The notes: a model not told the origin generated them from the sequence alone. Shown: positions 1 to 8,896, numbered from the stretch's first letter. The stretch is DNA of 12,654 nt from Pseudomonadota bacterium (GCA_023388935.1 JAEWFG010000265.1:1-12654), one strand, 5' to 3'. Program-made: numbers and translations.

Positions 1-3
1 GCC

Positions 4-2055
4 CTACGCCGCCCGGACATTCCCCATGAAGCGATCGAGTTCGGCGCGGAGGCGGGTGCTTTCGGATGACAGCGTCTTGGCCGAGTTCAGCACCTCTTCC
101 GAGGCCGAGCCGGTCTCGGCGGCGCCGCGGTTGACCTGGCCGATGTCGGTCGCCGCCGCTTGCGTGCCCTGCGCCACCGTCTGGACGCTGCGGGCGATCT
201 CCTGCGTCGCTGCGCCCTGCTGCTCGACGGCACTCGCGATCGACGTCGAGATGGTCGAGATCTGGCCGATGGTCGCGCCGATCTCCTTGATCGCCGCGAC
301 CGATTCGGCCGTCGCACCCTGCATGCCCGTGATGTGCGAGGAGATCTCGTCCGTCGCCCTCGCGGTCTGGCTCGCCAGTGACTTCACTTCGCTGGCGACC
401 ACCGCAAAGCCGCGGCCGGCTTCACCGGCGCGCGCCGCCTCGATGGTGGCGTTCAGCGCCAGCAGGTTGGTCTGCTCGGCAATCGCCGTGATCAGCTTCA
501 CGACCTCGCCGATCTGCTGGGCGGCGTGCGACAGCTTGCCGATGCGACTGTCGGTCTCCTTCGCCTGCACCACCGCAGCTTCAGCAATGCGGCTGGAATC
601 GCGGACCTGGCGGCCAATCTCCTCGACCGAGGCCGAGAGCTCTTCCGTCGCAGTCGCGACCGACTGCATGTTGCTGGAGGCCTGCTCGGAAACATCGGCA
701 ACCTGGCTCGACAGGCTTTGTGTGGTCTCGGCGGTACGCGTCAGCGTCGAGGCCGCCGATTCGAGCTGCACGGCCGAGGCCGAGACGTTGGAGACGATGG
801 CACCGACCGCGCTCTCGAAATCGTCGGCAAAGCGAATCAACTCGGAGCGGCGGGCCGCCGACTGCTCCTTGTTCTGGGCTTCGCTGGCAGCGGCATCACG
901 CTCGGCCTTGGCCACGGCCTGAATCTTGAACTCCTCGACAGCAGCGGCCATCTCGCCGATCTCGTCCTTGCGGCCGAGACCCGGCAGCACGACGTCGAAA
1001 TTGCCCGACGCGAGCTCGCGCATCGCCTTGCACATCGCGATCATCGGACGCGAAATGCCGGTGCCGAGCAGGAAGGCGAGCACGATGCCGAGCAACGTGC
1101 CGCCGACGGCCAGCATCAGGACGAAGTGCTCGGTCTGCCCGATGGTGGCCTCAGATTCCGAATCGAGCCGCTGCTGCTCGGCGACGAGGTCCGCCTTCAT
1201 GGCGGTGGCGCCCTGAAGGATCGCGCCGGCCGAGCCGCTCATTTCGGTCACGAGTTCATCGACCAGCTTGGCGCTGGCGATCAGCTTTTCCAGCGCTTCA
1301 CGATAGGCGACAAACAGCGCCTTGGCGTCCTTCAGGCCGGCGAGGATCTTGTCGTCCATGGAGTAGACCGCGCCGAGGGAGTTCTCGACGAATTTCAGCC
1401 GCGCCAGTGCGCTGGTGGCGATCGCCTGGTCGGACGTCAGCACGAAGTTGGTCGCCGCGGCAATCGCGGTCTGGAACTGGGCGTTGACCTGTTTGGTCCC
1501 GAACTCGATCGACTGCGCCTCGGCGTCCGAGGCGTTGTTGCCGATGTCATCGAGTTTGTATTTCAGGAGGTTGGCGTTGCGCGTGAGCTGGTTCTCGACC
1601 AGGAGCGCGCTATCGCGCTTGGCCTTGAGAACCTTCGCGAAGGTCGTGGAGAAATTGGAAAACTCCTTGGCGAGCTTGCCGAGGCTCTCCTGCCGCGCAG
1701 GCTTCTTGGCGCTGTTGACGGCCTGGTCGATTGCGTTCTTCAGGCTCGCCTCAGCCTCCAGTGCCGCCTTGGCGTCGTCTTCCTTGCCGGTGACCACGAA
1801 ATATTTGGCGGCCGAACGGTAGGCGAGCAACTCCCGGTCGATATTGCGGGCCAAGTCCGCCTCGGAAACGCTGGCGCGGTAGGACCCGACCCCGGACGAG
1901 ACCCGCTCGAAGCCGAAATATGAGAAAGCCATGCTGCCGGCAGAGATCACCAGCACGGCGGCAAAGCCGAGGATGATCTTTGCGCGGAACCTGAGGGTCG
2001 GAATTATTGTGCGCTTCGACGACGACGCGATACGCCCGGACATCTCCACCCCCAT
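4..2055 (-). CDS. Methyl-accepting chemotaxis protein (transmembrane receptor, HAMP + signalling domain)
   Basis: This is an inner-membrane chemoreceptor that senses a ligand outside the cytoplasm and controls the CheA kinase through CheW. It is 683 residues long. A basic N-terminus is followed by a first membrane segment at about residues 27-47, then an external domain of roughly 260 residues rich in helix-forming Ala, Glu, Lys and Leu, and a second membrane segment at about 310-335. A HAMP linker follows (begins near SRPMIAMCKAMRELASGNF). The conserved signalling hairpin tip is plain (AIAEQTNLLALNATIEAARA, then GRGFAVVASEVKSLA). The external domain's size and helical make-up fit the helical bimodular (HBM) sensor type, some of which bind organic acids; that assignment is inferred. 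The C-terminus ends in GNVRAA, with no CheR/CheB-tethering pentapeptide. A second in-frame ATG at 2043 has a closer GGGGG ribosome site and may be the true start. It stands alone and diverges from the hydroxylase operon; ligand unknown. Confidence 0.95.
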   Translation of the reverse strand: MGVEMSGRIASSSKRTIIPTLRFRAKIILGFAAVLVISAGSMAFSYFGFERVSSGVGSYRASVSEADLARNIDRELLAYRSAAKYFVVTGKEDDAKAALEAEASLKNAIDQAVNSAKKPARQESLGKLAKEFSNFSTTFAKVLKAKRDSALLVENQLTRNANLLKYKLDDIGNNASDAEAQSIEFGTKQVNAQFQTAIAAATNFVLTSDQAIATSALARLKFVENSLGAVYSMDDKILAGLKDAKALFVAYREALEKLIASAKLVDELVTEMSGSAGAILQGATAMKADLVAEQQRLDSESEATIGQTEHFVLMLAVGGTLLGIVLAFLLGTGISRPMIAMCKAMRELASGNFDVVLPGLGRKDEIGEMAAAVEEFKIQAVAKAERDAAASEAQNKEQSAARRSELIRFADDFESAVGAIVSNVSASAVQLESAASTLTRTAETTQSLSSQVADVSEQASSNMQSVATATEELSASVEEIGRQVRDSSRIAEAAVVQAKETDSRIGKLSHAAQQIGEVVKLITAIAEQTNLLALNATIEAARAGEAGRGFAVVASEVKSLASQTARATDEISSHITGMQGATAESVAAIKEIGATIGQISTISTSIASAVEQQGAATQEIARSVQTVAQGTQAAATDIGQVNRGAAETGSASEEVLNSAKTLSSESTRLRAELDRFMGNVRAA

Positions 2056-2322
2056 TATTCTATTCCAGCCGCGATCCGGAGGCGCCCCGCCCCCTGGCCC
2101 GGATGCGCAAAACTAAGGCAGAATCGATAAAGGGCGGTAAATTTGGCACACGCGTGCAACCTCCTGCTTCGTCGGTCAAAGGCTGACCGGATGACGTGAT
2201 GGCTGGCATCCCCACCCTCGGAAGCCGGTCCGGCCAAGGAATCCTCGATCTGCCCGCACAAATCATTGGGCCTGCGCCTGGATCCGGTGACTTTTCCATG
2301 ACCGGGGCGACCAAAATCCTAG
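2056..2322. other. Intergenic region between divergent receptor and hydroxylase operon
   Basis: No convincing gene lies here. The open frames on the minus strand (2055-2261 and 2060-2314) have no recognisable domain and sit directly over the receptor's expected leader. The stretch must hold the receptor's promoter, but I cannot pick out a clear -35/-10 pair for it. A short dyad is visible at 2173-2189 (CGGTCA, 5-nt gap, TGACCG), with a small palindrome CACGCGTG upstream of it; either could be a protein site or chance. Confidence 0.5.
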
Positions 2323-2351
2323 TTGCAAAGTTCCGGGTCGCTGTCTCTAAT
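2323..2351 (+). promoter_or_regulatory. Candidate sigma-70-type promoter of the hydroxylase operon
   Basis: TTGCAA (2323-2328), a 17-nt spacer and TCTAAT (2346-2351) match the housekeeping consensus at 4 of 6 and 5 of 6 positions with ideal spacing. A start of transcription near 2358 would give a leader of about 30 nt before the GTG start at 2389. The upstream TTG that opens the longest reading frame would then lie inside the -35 box, which argues against it as a start codon. The call rests on sequence match only. Confidence 0.55.
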
Positions 2352-2359
2352 TAGAGACA
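2342..2359. promoter_or_regulatory. Perfect 18-bp palindrome over the -10 box, candidate repressor operator
   Basis: TGTCTCTAATTAGAGACA reads identically on both strands with no spacer. It covers the proposed -10 hexamer and the expected transcription start of the hydroxylase operon, the usual position for a repressor that blocks RNA polymerase. No regulator gene adjoins the operon in this window, so the binding protein is unknown. A symmetrical site of this length fits a dimeric helix-turn-helix protein such as a MarR-, GntR- or TetR-type regulator; that is inference. Confidence 0.6.
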
Positions 2360-2388
2360 ATCAAAATCAGCTCCGGGAGGACTTCACC

Positions 2389-2889
<501 letters not shown>

Positions 2890-2973
2890 AGCGGCCCGCC
2901 TCGAAAGCAGAATCACCGCCGCAGCTATCGACGGACAGCGCGGCCAAACAATTTCCGGTCGGGAGGACCAGAC

Positions 2974-5316
2974 ATGGGTGTTGAAGGCATCGGCGCACGC
3001 GTCGTGCGGAAGGAAGACAAGCGTTTCATTACCGGCAAGGGCCGCTACGTCGACGACATCAAATTGCAGGGCATGACCCATGCCCATTTCATCCGAAGCC
3101 CGCACGCGCACGCCAAGGTGAAGAAGATCGACTCGTCCGCCGCGCTGAAGATGCCGGGCGTGGTCGCGGTGCTCACCGGACAGCAGATCGTCGACGACAA
3201 GGTCGGCAACCTCATCTGCGGCTGGGCCATCACATCCAAGGACGGCAGCCCGATGAAGATGGGCGCATGGCCGGCGATGGCGCCGGAGACGGTGCGCTTC
3301 GTCGGCCAGGCTGTCGCCGTCGTAATCGCGGACAGCAAGAATCTGGCGCGCGACGCTGCCGAAGCGGTGGTCGTGGACTATGAAGAGCTGCCGGCAGTCG
3401 CCGACGTCCACGCCGCCATCAAGGCCGGCGCAGCGCAGCTTCACCCCGAAGCCCCCGGCAACCAGGTCTATGACTGGGTGCTCGGCGACGAGGGCGCAAC
3501 GGATGCAGCCTTCGCGAAGGCCGCCAATGTCGTGAAGCTCGACGTCACCAACAACCGCCTCGCCCCGAATGCGATGGAGCCGCGCGCGGCAATCGCCGAC
3601 TACGACGCGGCGGACGAGCATTTCACGCTCTATACGACGTCGCAGAACCCGCACGTCGCCCGCCTCGTGCTGTCGGCGTTCTACAACATCGCCCCCGAGC
3701 ACAAGCTGCGCGTGATCGCACCTGACGTCGGCGGCGGCTTTGGCTCCAAGATCTTCATCTATCCCGAAGAGATGGTAGCGCTGTGGGCCTCGAAGAAGGT
3801 CGGCCGACCCGTGAAATGGACCGGCGACCGCACCGAGGCCTTCCTCACCGACGCGCATGGCCGCGACCATGTTACCCATGCCGAGATGGCATTCGACGCC
3901 AGCAACAAGATCACCGGCCTGAAAGTGAAGACCTACGCCAATTTCGGCGCGTACATGTCGCTGTTCTCGTCGTCGGTGCCGACCTATCTCTACGCGACGC
4001 TGCTGTCGGGCCAATACAACATCCCGGCGATCCATGCCGAGGTGATCGGCGTCTACACCAACACCACGCCGGTCGATGCCTATCGCGGCGCGGGCCGCCC
4101 CGAGGCGAGTTACCTGATCGAACGGCTGATGGAGACGGCTGCGCGGCAGTTGAAGGTCGATCCGGCCGAGCTGCGTCGGACCAACTTCATCACCCAGTTC
4201 CCGCACCAGACGCCGGTAATCATGGCCTATGACACTGGCGACTTTAATGCCTCGCTCGATGCTGCGATGAAGGCGATCGACTATGCCGGCTTCGCCGCCC
4301 GCAAGGCGCAAGCGAAGTCACAAGGCAAGCTGCGCGGCATCGGCGTGTCCTGCTACATCGAGGCCTGCGGCATCGCCCCGTCCAAGGCGGTCGGCAGCTT
4401 AGGTGCCGGCGTCGGCCTGTGGGAATCCGCAGAAGTGCGCGTCAACCCGGTCGGCACCATCGAGATCCTCACGGGCTCGCACAGCCACGGCCAGGGTCAT
4501 GAGACGACGTTCTGCCAGCTCGTCGCCGATCGTCTGGGCGTTCCGATCAGCCAGGTCTCGATCGTTCACGGCGACACCGACAAGGTGCAGTTCGGCATGG
4601 GCACTTACGGCTCGCGCTCGGCGGCCGTCGGTCTCACCGCGATCCTGAAGGCGATGGAGAAGATGGAATCCAAGGCCAAGAAGATCGCAGCGCATGCCCT
4701 GGAAGCGTCCGAGGCCGACATCGTGATCGAGAACGGCGAGTTCAAGGTGACCGGCACCGATAAGGCGATCGCCTTCCCGATGGTCGCGCTCGCGGCCTAC
4801 ACCGCACACAACCTGCCTGATGGGATGGAGCCGGGCCTGAAGGAGAGCGCCTTCTACGACCCGTCCAACTTCACCTTCCCGGCCGGTGCGTATATCTGCG
4901 AGCTTGAGGTCGATCCCGGCACCGGCAAGACCTCCTTCGTCAACTTCGTCGCAGCCGACGATTTCGGCCGGCTGATCAACCCGATGATCGTCGAAGGCCA
5001 GGTCCATGGCGGCCTTGCCCAGGGCATCGGGCAGGCGCTGCTCGAGCACGCGATCTACGATGCCAACGGCCAGCCGGTCACGGCCTCGTTCATGGACTAC
5101 TCCATGCCGCGCGCCGACGACCTGCCTTCGTTCAACCTCTCCCACACCACGACGCTCTGCCCGGGCAATCCGCTCGGCATCAAGGGTTGCGGTGAAGCTG
5201 GCGCGATCGGCGCCTCTGCGGCCGTGATCAACGCGATCACGGATGCGATCGGCAAGAACAACCTGGAAATGCCCGCAACCCCGGACCGGGTGTGGCGCAC
5301 GATCCACGCGGCTTAA
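2974..5316 (+). CDS. coxL: Molybdenum hydroxylase large subunit, molybdopterin-binding, form II CO dehydrogenase-like (CoxL-like)
   Basis: This is the catalytic subunit, carrying the molybdopterin cytosine dinucleotide cofactor; length 780 residues, as expected. Visible motifs are the N-terminal GIGARVVRKEDKRFITGKGRY, the cofactor loop GGGFGSK near 253-259, AYRGAGRPE at 369-377, GQGHE at 506-510, and KGCGEAG at 737-743 with E741 as the probable catalytic base. The active-site loop is the form II signature AYRGAGR; true aerobic CO dehydrogenases (form I) have AYRCSFR with the cysteine that binds copper. The substrate is therefore probably not CO, or not efficiently CO; related enzymes hydroxylate aromatic heterocycles, aldehydes or purines. 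The start ATG at 2974 follows a strong GGGAGGA site. It is 84 nt after coxS and 14 nt before coxM. No maturation gene (CoxD/E/F/G or XdhC type) is present in the window. Confidence 0.94.
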   Translation: MGVEGIGARVVRKEDKRFITGKGRYVDDIKLQGMTHAHFIRSPHAHAKVKKIDSSAALKMPGVVAVLTGQQIVDDKVGNLICGWAITSKDGSPMKMGAWPAMAPETVRFVGQAVAVVIADSKNLARDAAEAVVVDYEELPAVADVHAAIKAGAAQLHPEAPGNQVYDWVLGDEGATDAAFAKAANVVKLDVTNNRLAPNAMEPRAAIADYDAADEHFTLYTTSQNPHVARLVLSAFYNIAPEHKLRVIAPDVGGGFGSKIFIYPEEMVALWASKKVGRPVKWTGDRTEAFLTDAHGRDHVTHAEMAFDASNKITGLKVKTYANFGAYMSLFSSSVPTYLYATLLSGQYNIPAIHAEVIGVYTNTTPVDAYRGAGRPEASYLIERLMETAARQLKVDPAELRRTNFITQFPHQTPVIMAYDTGDFNASLDAAMKAIDYAGFAARKAQAKSQGKLRGIGVSCYIEACGIAPSKAVGSLGAGVGLWESAEVRVNPVGTIEILTGSHSHGQGHETTFCQLVADRLGVPISQVSIVHGDTDKVQFGMGTYGSRSAAVGLTAILKAMEKMESKAKKIAAHALEASEADIVIENGEFKVTGTDKAIAFPMVALAAYTAHNLPDGMEPGLKESAFYDPSNFTFPAGAYICELEVDPGTGKTSFVNFVAADDFGRLINPMIVEGQVHGGLAQGIGQALLEHAIYDANGQPVTASFMDYSMPRADDLPSFNLSHTTTLCPGNPLGIKGCGEAGAIGASAAVINAITDAIGKNNLEMPATPDRVWRTIHAA

Positions 5317-5330
5317 GAGGGGGAACGAAG

Positions 5331-6131
5331 ATGTACCAGACCACCTATCATCGCGCCTCCTCGGTCGACGAGGCCGCCAGCCTGTTCGGCAAGAGCAGCG
5401 AGGCGAAATTCCTCGCCGGCGGCCAAACGTTGCTGCCGGTGATGAAGCAGCGCCTCGCCAGCCCGTCCGACCTGATCGACCTTGCGAAGATCAAGGACAT
5501 GATCGGCGTCGAGGCCTCCGGCGACACGCTGACCATCAAGGCCGCCACACCGCATTATGATGTGGCGACCAGCGATGCCGCGAAGAAGGCGATCCCTGCG
5601 CTCGCCTATCTCGCCTCGCTGATCGGCGACCCGGCGGTGCGTTATCGCGGCACGATCGGCGGCTCGCTCGCCAACAACGATCCGGCCGCCGACTATCCAG
5701 CCGCGACGTTGGCGCTCGGCGCGACGGTCAAGACTAACAAGCGGTCGATTGCGGCGGATGATTTCTTCAAGGGTCTGTTCACGACGGCCCTCGAAGACGG
5801 CGAGATCATCACCGCCGTGTCGTTCCCGATTCCACAGAAGGCGGGCTACGCCAAGATGCCACATCCGGCCTCGCGCTTCGCGCTGACGGGCGTATTCGTC
5901 GCGCAGACGAAGTCGGGCGAGATCCGCGTTGCCGCCACCGGCGCCTCGCAGAGCGGTGTGATGCGTGTTCCCGCAATCGAAGCCGCGCTGAAGGCGAGTT
6001 GGTCGCCGTCGGCGATCGACAGCGTGAATATTTCGGCGAGCGGACTTCTCTCCGACATTCACGGTTCGTCGGACTACCGCGCCAACCTCGTCAAGGTGAT
6101 GGCACAGCGCGCGGTTGCGGCTGCCGGCTGA
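5331..6131 (+). CDS. coxM: Molybdenum hydroxylase medium subunit, FAD-binding (CoxM-like)
   Basis: This FAD subunit takes electrons from the iron-sulfur subunit and passes them to the quinone pool or another acceptor. It has 266 residues, slightly shorter than the typical 270-290. Both FAD-contact motifs of the vanillyl-alcohol oxidase-type fold are present: AGGQTLLPVMKQR from residue 29 and TIGGSLANNDPAADYP from residue 108. A longer in-frame start at 5292 lies inside coxL; ATG 5331 is preferred because it has a GAGGGGG ribosome site just upstream and gives the family's usual MYQTTYHRASS opening. It lies 14 nt after coxL and is the last gene of the operon before an intrinsic terminator. The S-L-M order agrees with form II clusters; form I clusters are usually M-S-L. 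Confidence 0.93.
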   Translation: MYQTTYHRASSVDEAASLFGKSSEAKFLAGGQTLLPVMKQRLASPSDLIDLAKIKDMIGVEASGDTLTIKAATPHYDVATSDAAKKAIPALAYLASLIGDPAVRYRGTIGGSLANNDPAADYPAATLALGATVKTNKRSIAADDFFKGLFTTALEDGEIITAVSFPIPQKAGYAKMPHPASRFALTGVFVAQTKSGEIRVAATGASQSGVMRVPAIEAALKASWSPSAIDSVNISASGLLSDIHGSSDYRANLVKVMAQRAVAAAG

Positions 6132-6193
6132 CAACGCATCAACCGGCTTGAGCGCGACACAATCACGCTTTAGCGCCTCAACACAAATCTTTC

Positions 6194-6224
6194 GCGGCGC
6201 GCAGCAATGCGCGCCGCTTTTGTT
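6194..6224 (+). terminator. Rho-independent terminator of the hydroxylase operon
   Basis: A perfect 9-bp GC-only stem (GCGGCGCGC 6194-6202 with GCGCGCCGC 6209-6217), a 6-nt loop AGCAAT and the tract TTTTGTT follow coxM by about 60 nt. It separates the operon from the racemase gene, which should therefore have its own promoter. Confidence 0.88.
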
Positions 6225-6274
6225 ATGCGCCCATGCATGAAAAGCGCTTGCCTCGTTGGCGTGAAGGCGAGAAA

Positions 6275-6294
6275 AGTTAATCAGCCAATTAACT
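6275..6294. promoter_or_regulatory. Inverted repeat upstream of the racemase gene, candidate operator
   Basis: AGTTAAT (6275-6281), a 6-nt gap and ATTAACT (6288-6294) form a perfect dyad about 74 bp before the GTG start of the next gene. It is AT-rich in an otherwise GC-rich stretch, as expected of a promoter zone. An alternative pairing extends outward through GGCGAG (6266-6271) and CTCGCC (6293-6298) with a one-sided bulge. I see no convincing -35/-10 pair. A role as a regulator site for the racemase gene is inferred. Confidence 0.4.
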
Positions 6295-6367
6295 CGCCCC
6301 CGCAGAGGAATGTCCGAGGCGCTTGCCGGACCACCGGTATCCGCCCGCGACCCGAGGAAACAACAAC

Positions 6368-7480
6368 GTGCTCGATAAGCCAGCCCAAAGCTCTTCCGTC
6401 CGCACTTCCGGCCCGCTCTCGGGCTTCCGCGTCGTCGAATTCGCCGGCATCGGACCAGGCCCGTTCGCCTGCATGATGCTGGCCGATATGGGCGCCGAAG
6501 TCGTCACGCTCGACCGCGTCGGCGCGAAGAAGAGCATGAAATCGGTGGCGGGGCGCGGCCGCAAGGTGATCGAGCTCGACCTCAAGGACAAGGCGGCAAT
6601 TGCGCAGGTGCTCGACCTGCTCGCAACCGCCGATGCGCTGGTCGAGGGCTTCCGCCCCGGCGTGATGGAGCGTCTCGGGCTCGGCCCCGAAATCGTGCTC
6701 GCCCGCAATCCAAAACTCGTCTACGGCCGCATGACCGGCTGGGGCCAGGAAGGCCCGCTTGCGAACGCCGCCGGTCATGACATCAATTACATCTCGATCA
6801 CCGGCGCGCTCGCCGCGATCGGCACCAAGGAAGCGCCGGTGCCGCCGCTCAATCTGGTCGGCGATTTCGGCGGCGGCGCGCTCTATCTCGTCGTCGGTGT
6901 GCTCGCCGCACTTCTGGAAGCGCAGAAATCCGGCAAGGGCCAGGTCGTCGATACCGCGATGTGCGACGGCGCGGCATCGCTGATGTCATTCTTCTTCGAC
7001 ATGACCACGCTCGGACGCTGGACCGAGGGCCGCAACCAGAACTTCCTCGACGGCGGCGCGCATTTCTACGGCGTCTATGAATGCGCCTGCGGCCACTTCG
7101 TCTCGATCGGTTCGATCGAGCCGCAGTTCTACGCGCTGCTGCGCGAGCACGCGGGCCTGACCGATGCCGATTTCGACGCGCAGATGGACCGCAAGGCCTG
7201 GCCGGCGCTGAAGGAGAAGCTGAAGGCCGTGTTCAAGAGCAAGACGCGCGAAGACTGGTGCAAGATCATGGAAGGCACCGACATCTGCTTCGCACCGGTG
7301 CTGACCATGTCGGAAGCGACCGAGCATCCGCACATGGTCGCCCGCAACGTGTTCCTCGAGCGCCACGGCGTGAAACAGCCCGCGCCCGCGCCGCGATTCT
7401 CGCGCACGCCGTCTGCGGTCCGGGAGCCGGAAGGCGCCGAGATCGGAGCCGTTACGGCTGCGTGGAAAGCGGGCCGCTAA
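6368..7480 (+). CDS. Alpha-methylacyl-CoA racemase / family III CoA-transferase (CaiB/BaiF)
   Basis: This cytoplasmic enzyme acts on acyl-CoA esters, either inverting the 2-methyl stereocentre (racemase branch) or moving CoA between acids (transferase branch). The GTG start at 6368 gives 370 residues; it has GAGG 10 nt upstream, while the longer frame from TTG 6323 has no good ribosome site. The N-terminal VEFAGIGPGPFACMMLADMG and FRPGVMERLGLG motifs are typical of the family. The racemase side is favoured by GHDINYI with H137, LVGDFGGG with D166 and GVYEC with E238, which match in spacing and context the His/Asp/Glu active-site trio of the Mycobacterium tuberculosis racemase MCR. The usual transferase aspartate position is not clearly identified. 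It may help degrade branched or bile-acid-like acyl chains. It stands between the hydroxylase terminator and the damaged transporter gene, which may share its transcript. Confidence 0.9.
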   Translation: MLDKPAQSSSVRTSGPLSGFRVVEFAGIGPGPFACMMLADMGAEVVTLDRVGAKKSMKSVAGRGRKVIELDLKDKAAIAQVLDLLATADALVEGFRPGVMERLGLGPEIVLARNPKLVYGRMTGWGQEGPLANAAGHDINYISITGALAAIGTKEAPVPPLNLVGDFGGGALYLVVGVLAALLEAQKSGKGQVVDTAMCDGAASLMSFFFDMTTLGRWTEGRNQNFLDGGAHFYGVYECACGHFVSIGSIEPQFYALLREHAGLTDADFDAQMDRKAWPALKEKLKAVFKSKTREDWCKIMEGTDICFAPVLTMSEATEHPHMVARNVFLERHGVKQPAPAPRFSRTPSAVREPEGAEIGAVTAAWKAGR

Positions 7481-7504
7481 GGCGGGCTTAAGGGTTGCAA
7501 GCAG

Positions 7505-7549
7505 GCACCTTTTGCGTCACTTCGCGTTCATGCAAGTGACACAAGGTGC
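7505..7549 (+). promoter_or_regulatory. Long imperfect hairpin covering the ribosome site of the transporter gene
   Basis: The arms are 7505-7522 (GCACCTT..GTCACTT) and 7534-7549 (AAGTGAC..AAGGTGC). Two 7-bp perfect blocks are separated by a small asymmetric internal loop, with an 11-nt apical loop. The right arm contains AAGGTG (7543-7548), the only Shine-Dalgarno-like sequence before the GTG start at 7556. In RNA the hairpin could hide that site; in DNA the dyad could be a regulator's operator. There is no T-tract, so a classical terminator for the upstream gene is unlikely. Function is inferred. Confidence 0.45.
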
Positions 7550-7555
7550 GACCCC

Positions 7556-8874
7556 GTGAACCAGACTGACCGCCCGCGTCCCTCTCAAACCATGCGCGTC
7601 GGCGCAGCCATTCTCGGCAACGCGCTCGAATTCTACGATTTTACCGTCTACGCGGCGTTCGCCACCTGGCTCGCCAAGGCGTTCTTCCGGGCGGACAATC
7701 CGAACACGAGCCTGCTGCTGGCCGTCGCGACGTTCGGCGTCGGCTTCGTGGCGCGGCCGCTCGGCGGAATCGTCATCGGCGCCTATGCGGATCGCTTCGG
7801 CCGCAAGCCCGCGATGACCCTGACCATCTGGTTGATGGCGCTTGGAACCGGCATCATCGGATTGTTGCCGACCTACGATCAGATCGGCCTGATGGCGCCG
7901 GTCCTGCTGGTGCTCGCGCGCCTGCTGCAGGCTTTTCGACCGGAGGCGAGATGGGTCCGGCGACGACCTATCTTCTCGAAAGCGCGCCTGCGCATCGCAA
8001 GGGCTTCTTCGGCAGCTGGCAGCTCGCCAGCCAGAACATGGGCAGCCTCCTTTCAGCTTTGATCGGTCTTTTGCTTGCGCTGCTGATCACGCCGGGCGCA
8101 AATGACAGCTGGGGCTGGCGAATCCCCTTCCTGCTGGGAATCCTGATTGCGCCGGTCGGTTATTTCATCCGCCGCAATCTCGATGAAACCCTGAACACGG
8201 AAGAAGCTCATGCCAGCGTGGGCGGCGTGCTCTCCGACATCCTGGCCAACCACTGGGCCAAGATCGTGCTCTGCATCCTCTTGATCTCGGGCGCGACGAT
8301 CAGCCAGTATTTCTTCCTCTACACGACCACCTACGCAATCAACACGCTGCACTACAGTCAGAGCTGGGCGATGGCGACGAACTTCGTCACCTTCATCAGC
8401 GGAACCATCTTTGCCTTGCTGGGCGGTGCGCTGGCGGACAAATACGGCTTGAAGACGATTGCCATAGTCCCGCGCATTATCGTGACGCTGCTGTTCTATC
8501 CCGCTCTGCAGCTCGTCGTATCGTCGGGCTCACCGGCGGTCTTCGTGGCGACGTCGGCAACGTTGATCGCATTCCACGCGATGGCGTCAGGCGCGGGTAT
8601 CATTCTCATCCCGCTGATCTTCCCTGCCGTCGTACGCACCGCAGGTCTCTCGATCGCCTACGCGCTCGGCGTCACCATCTTCGGCGGCACGGCGCAGTTC
8701 GTGTTCACCTGGATCATCGGCGCGACCGGCGACAAGCTGTCATGGGTCTGGTACGTCATCGCCATGAGCGTCATCAGCCTGATCGCGACGATGGCGCTGC
8801 GGCTACCTGAAGGTGTCGAGCGAAGGCGGCAGGGGGCAGCATCGGGCGTCGCGGTAGCGAGCTCGTCGAGCTGA
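7556..8874 (+). pseudogene. MFS transporter, metabolite:H+ symporter family, interrupted by a -1 frameshift
   Basis: This would be a 12-helix inner-membrane proton symporter for an organic acid or similar metabolite. The N-terminal part (7556 onward) has GNALEFYDFTVYAAFATWL and the loop motif GAYADRFGRKPAM, typical of the metabolite:H+ symporter group (relatives of KgtP, ProP, ShiA and citrate carriers). The frame breaks after Q125 (codon 7928-7930). The expected RLLQGFSTGGEMGP is restored exactly if one G is added at 7930/7931 (CAGGC to CAGGGC). The correct continuation runs in another frame to 8874 and would give 439 residues, normal for the family. As read, the first frame runs into unrelated sequence to 8062, while a second open frame (7951-8874) holds the rest. 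ATG 7951 has GGAGG just upstream, but these bases also encode the conserved TGGEM, so separate translation is not implied. A sequencing error in a G run is possible. The substrate cannot be told. Confidence 0.85.
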
Positions 8875-8896
8875 CGACGAATAAAGCCCGCACTCT

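Noticed and set aside
526..1923. Long open frame on the plus strand opposite the chemoreceptor gene
   Set aside because: It is antisense to a certain gene in GC-rich DNA; its composition (rich in Arg, Gly, Leu, His) shows no domain and is a typical shadow.
2055..2314. Minus-strand open frames before the chemoreceptor
   Set aside because: They overlap each other in different frames, have no recognisable domain, and occupy the expected leader or promoter region.
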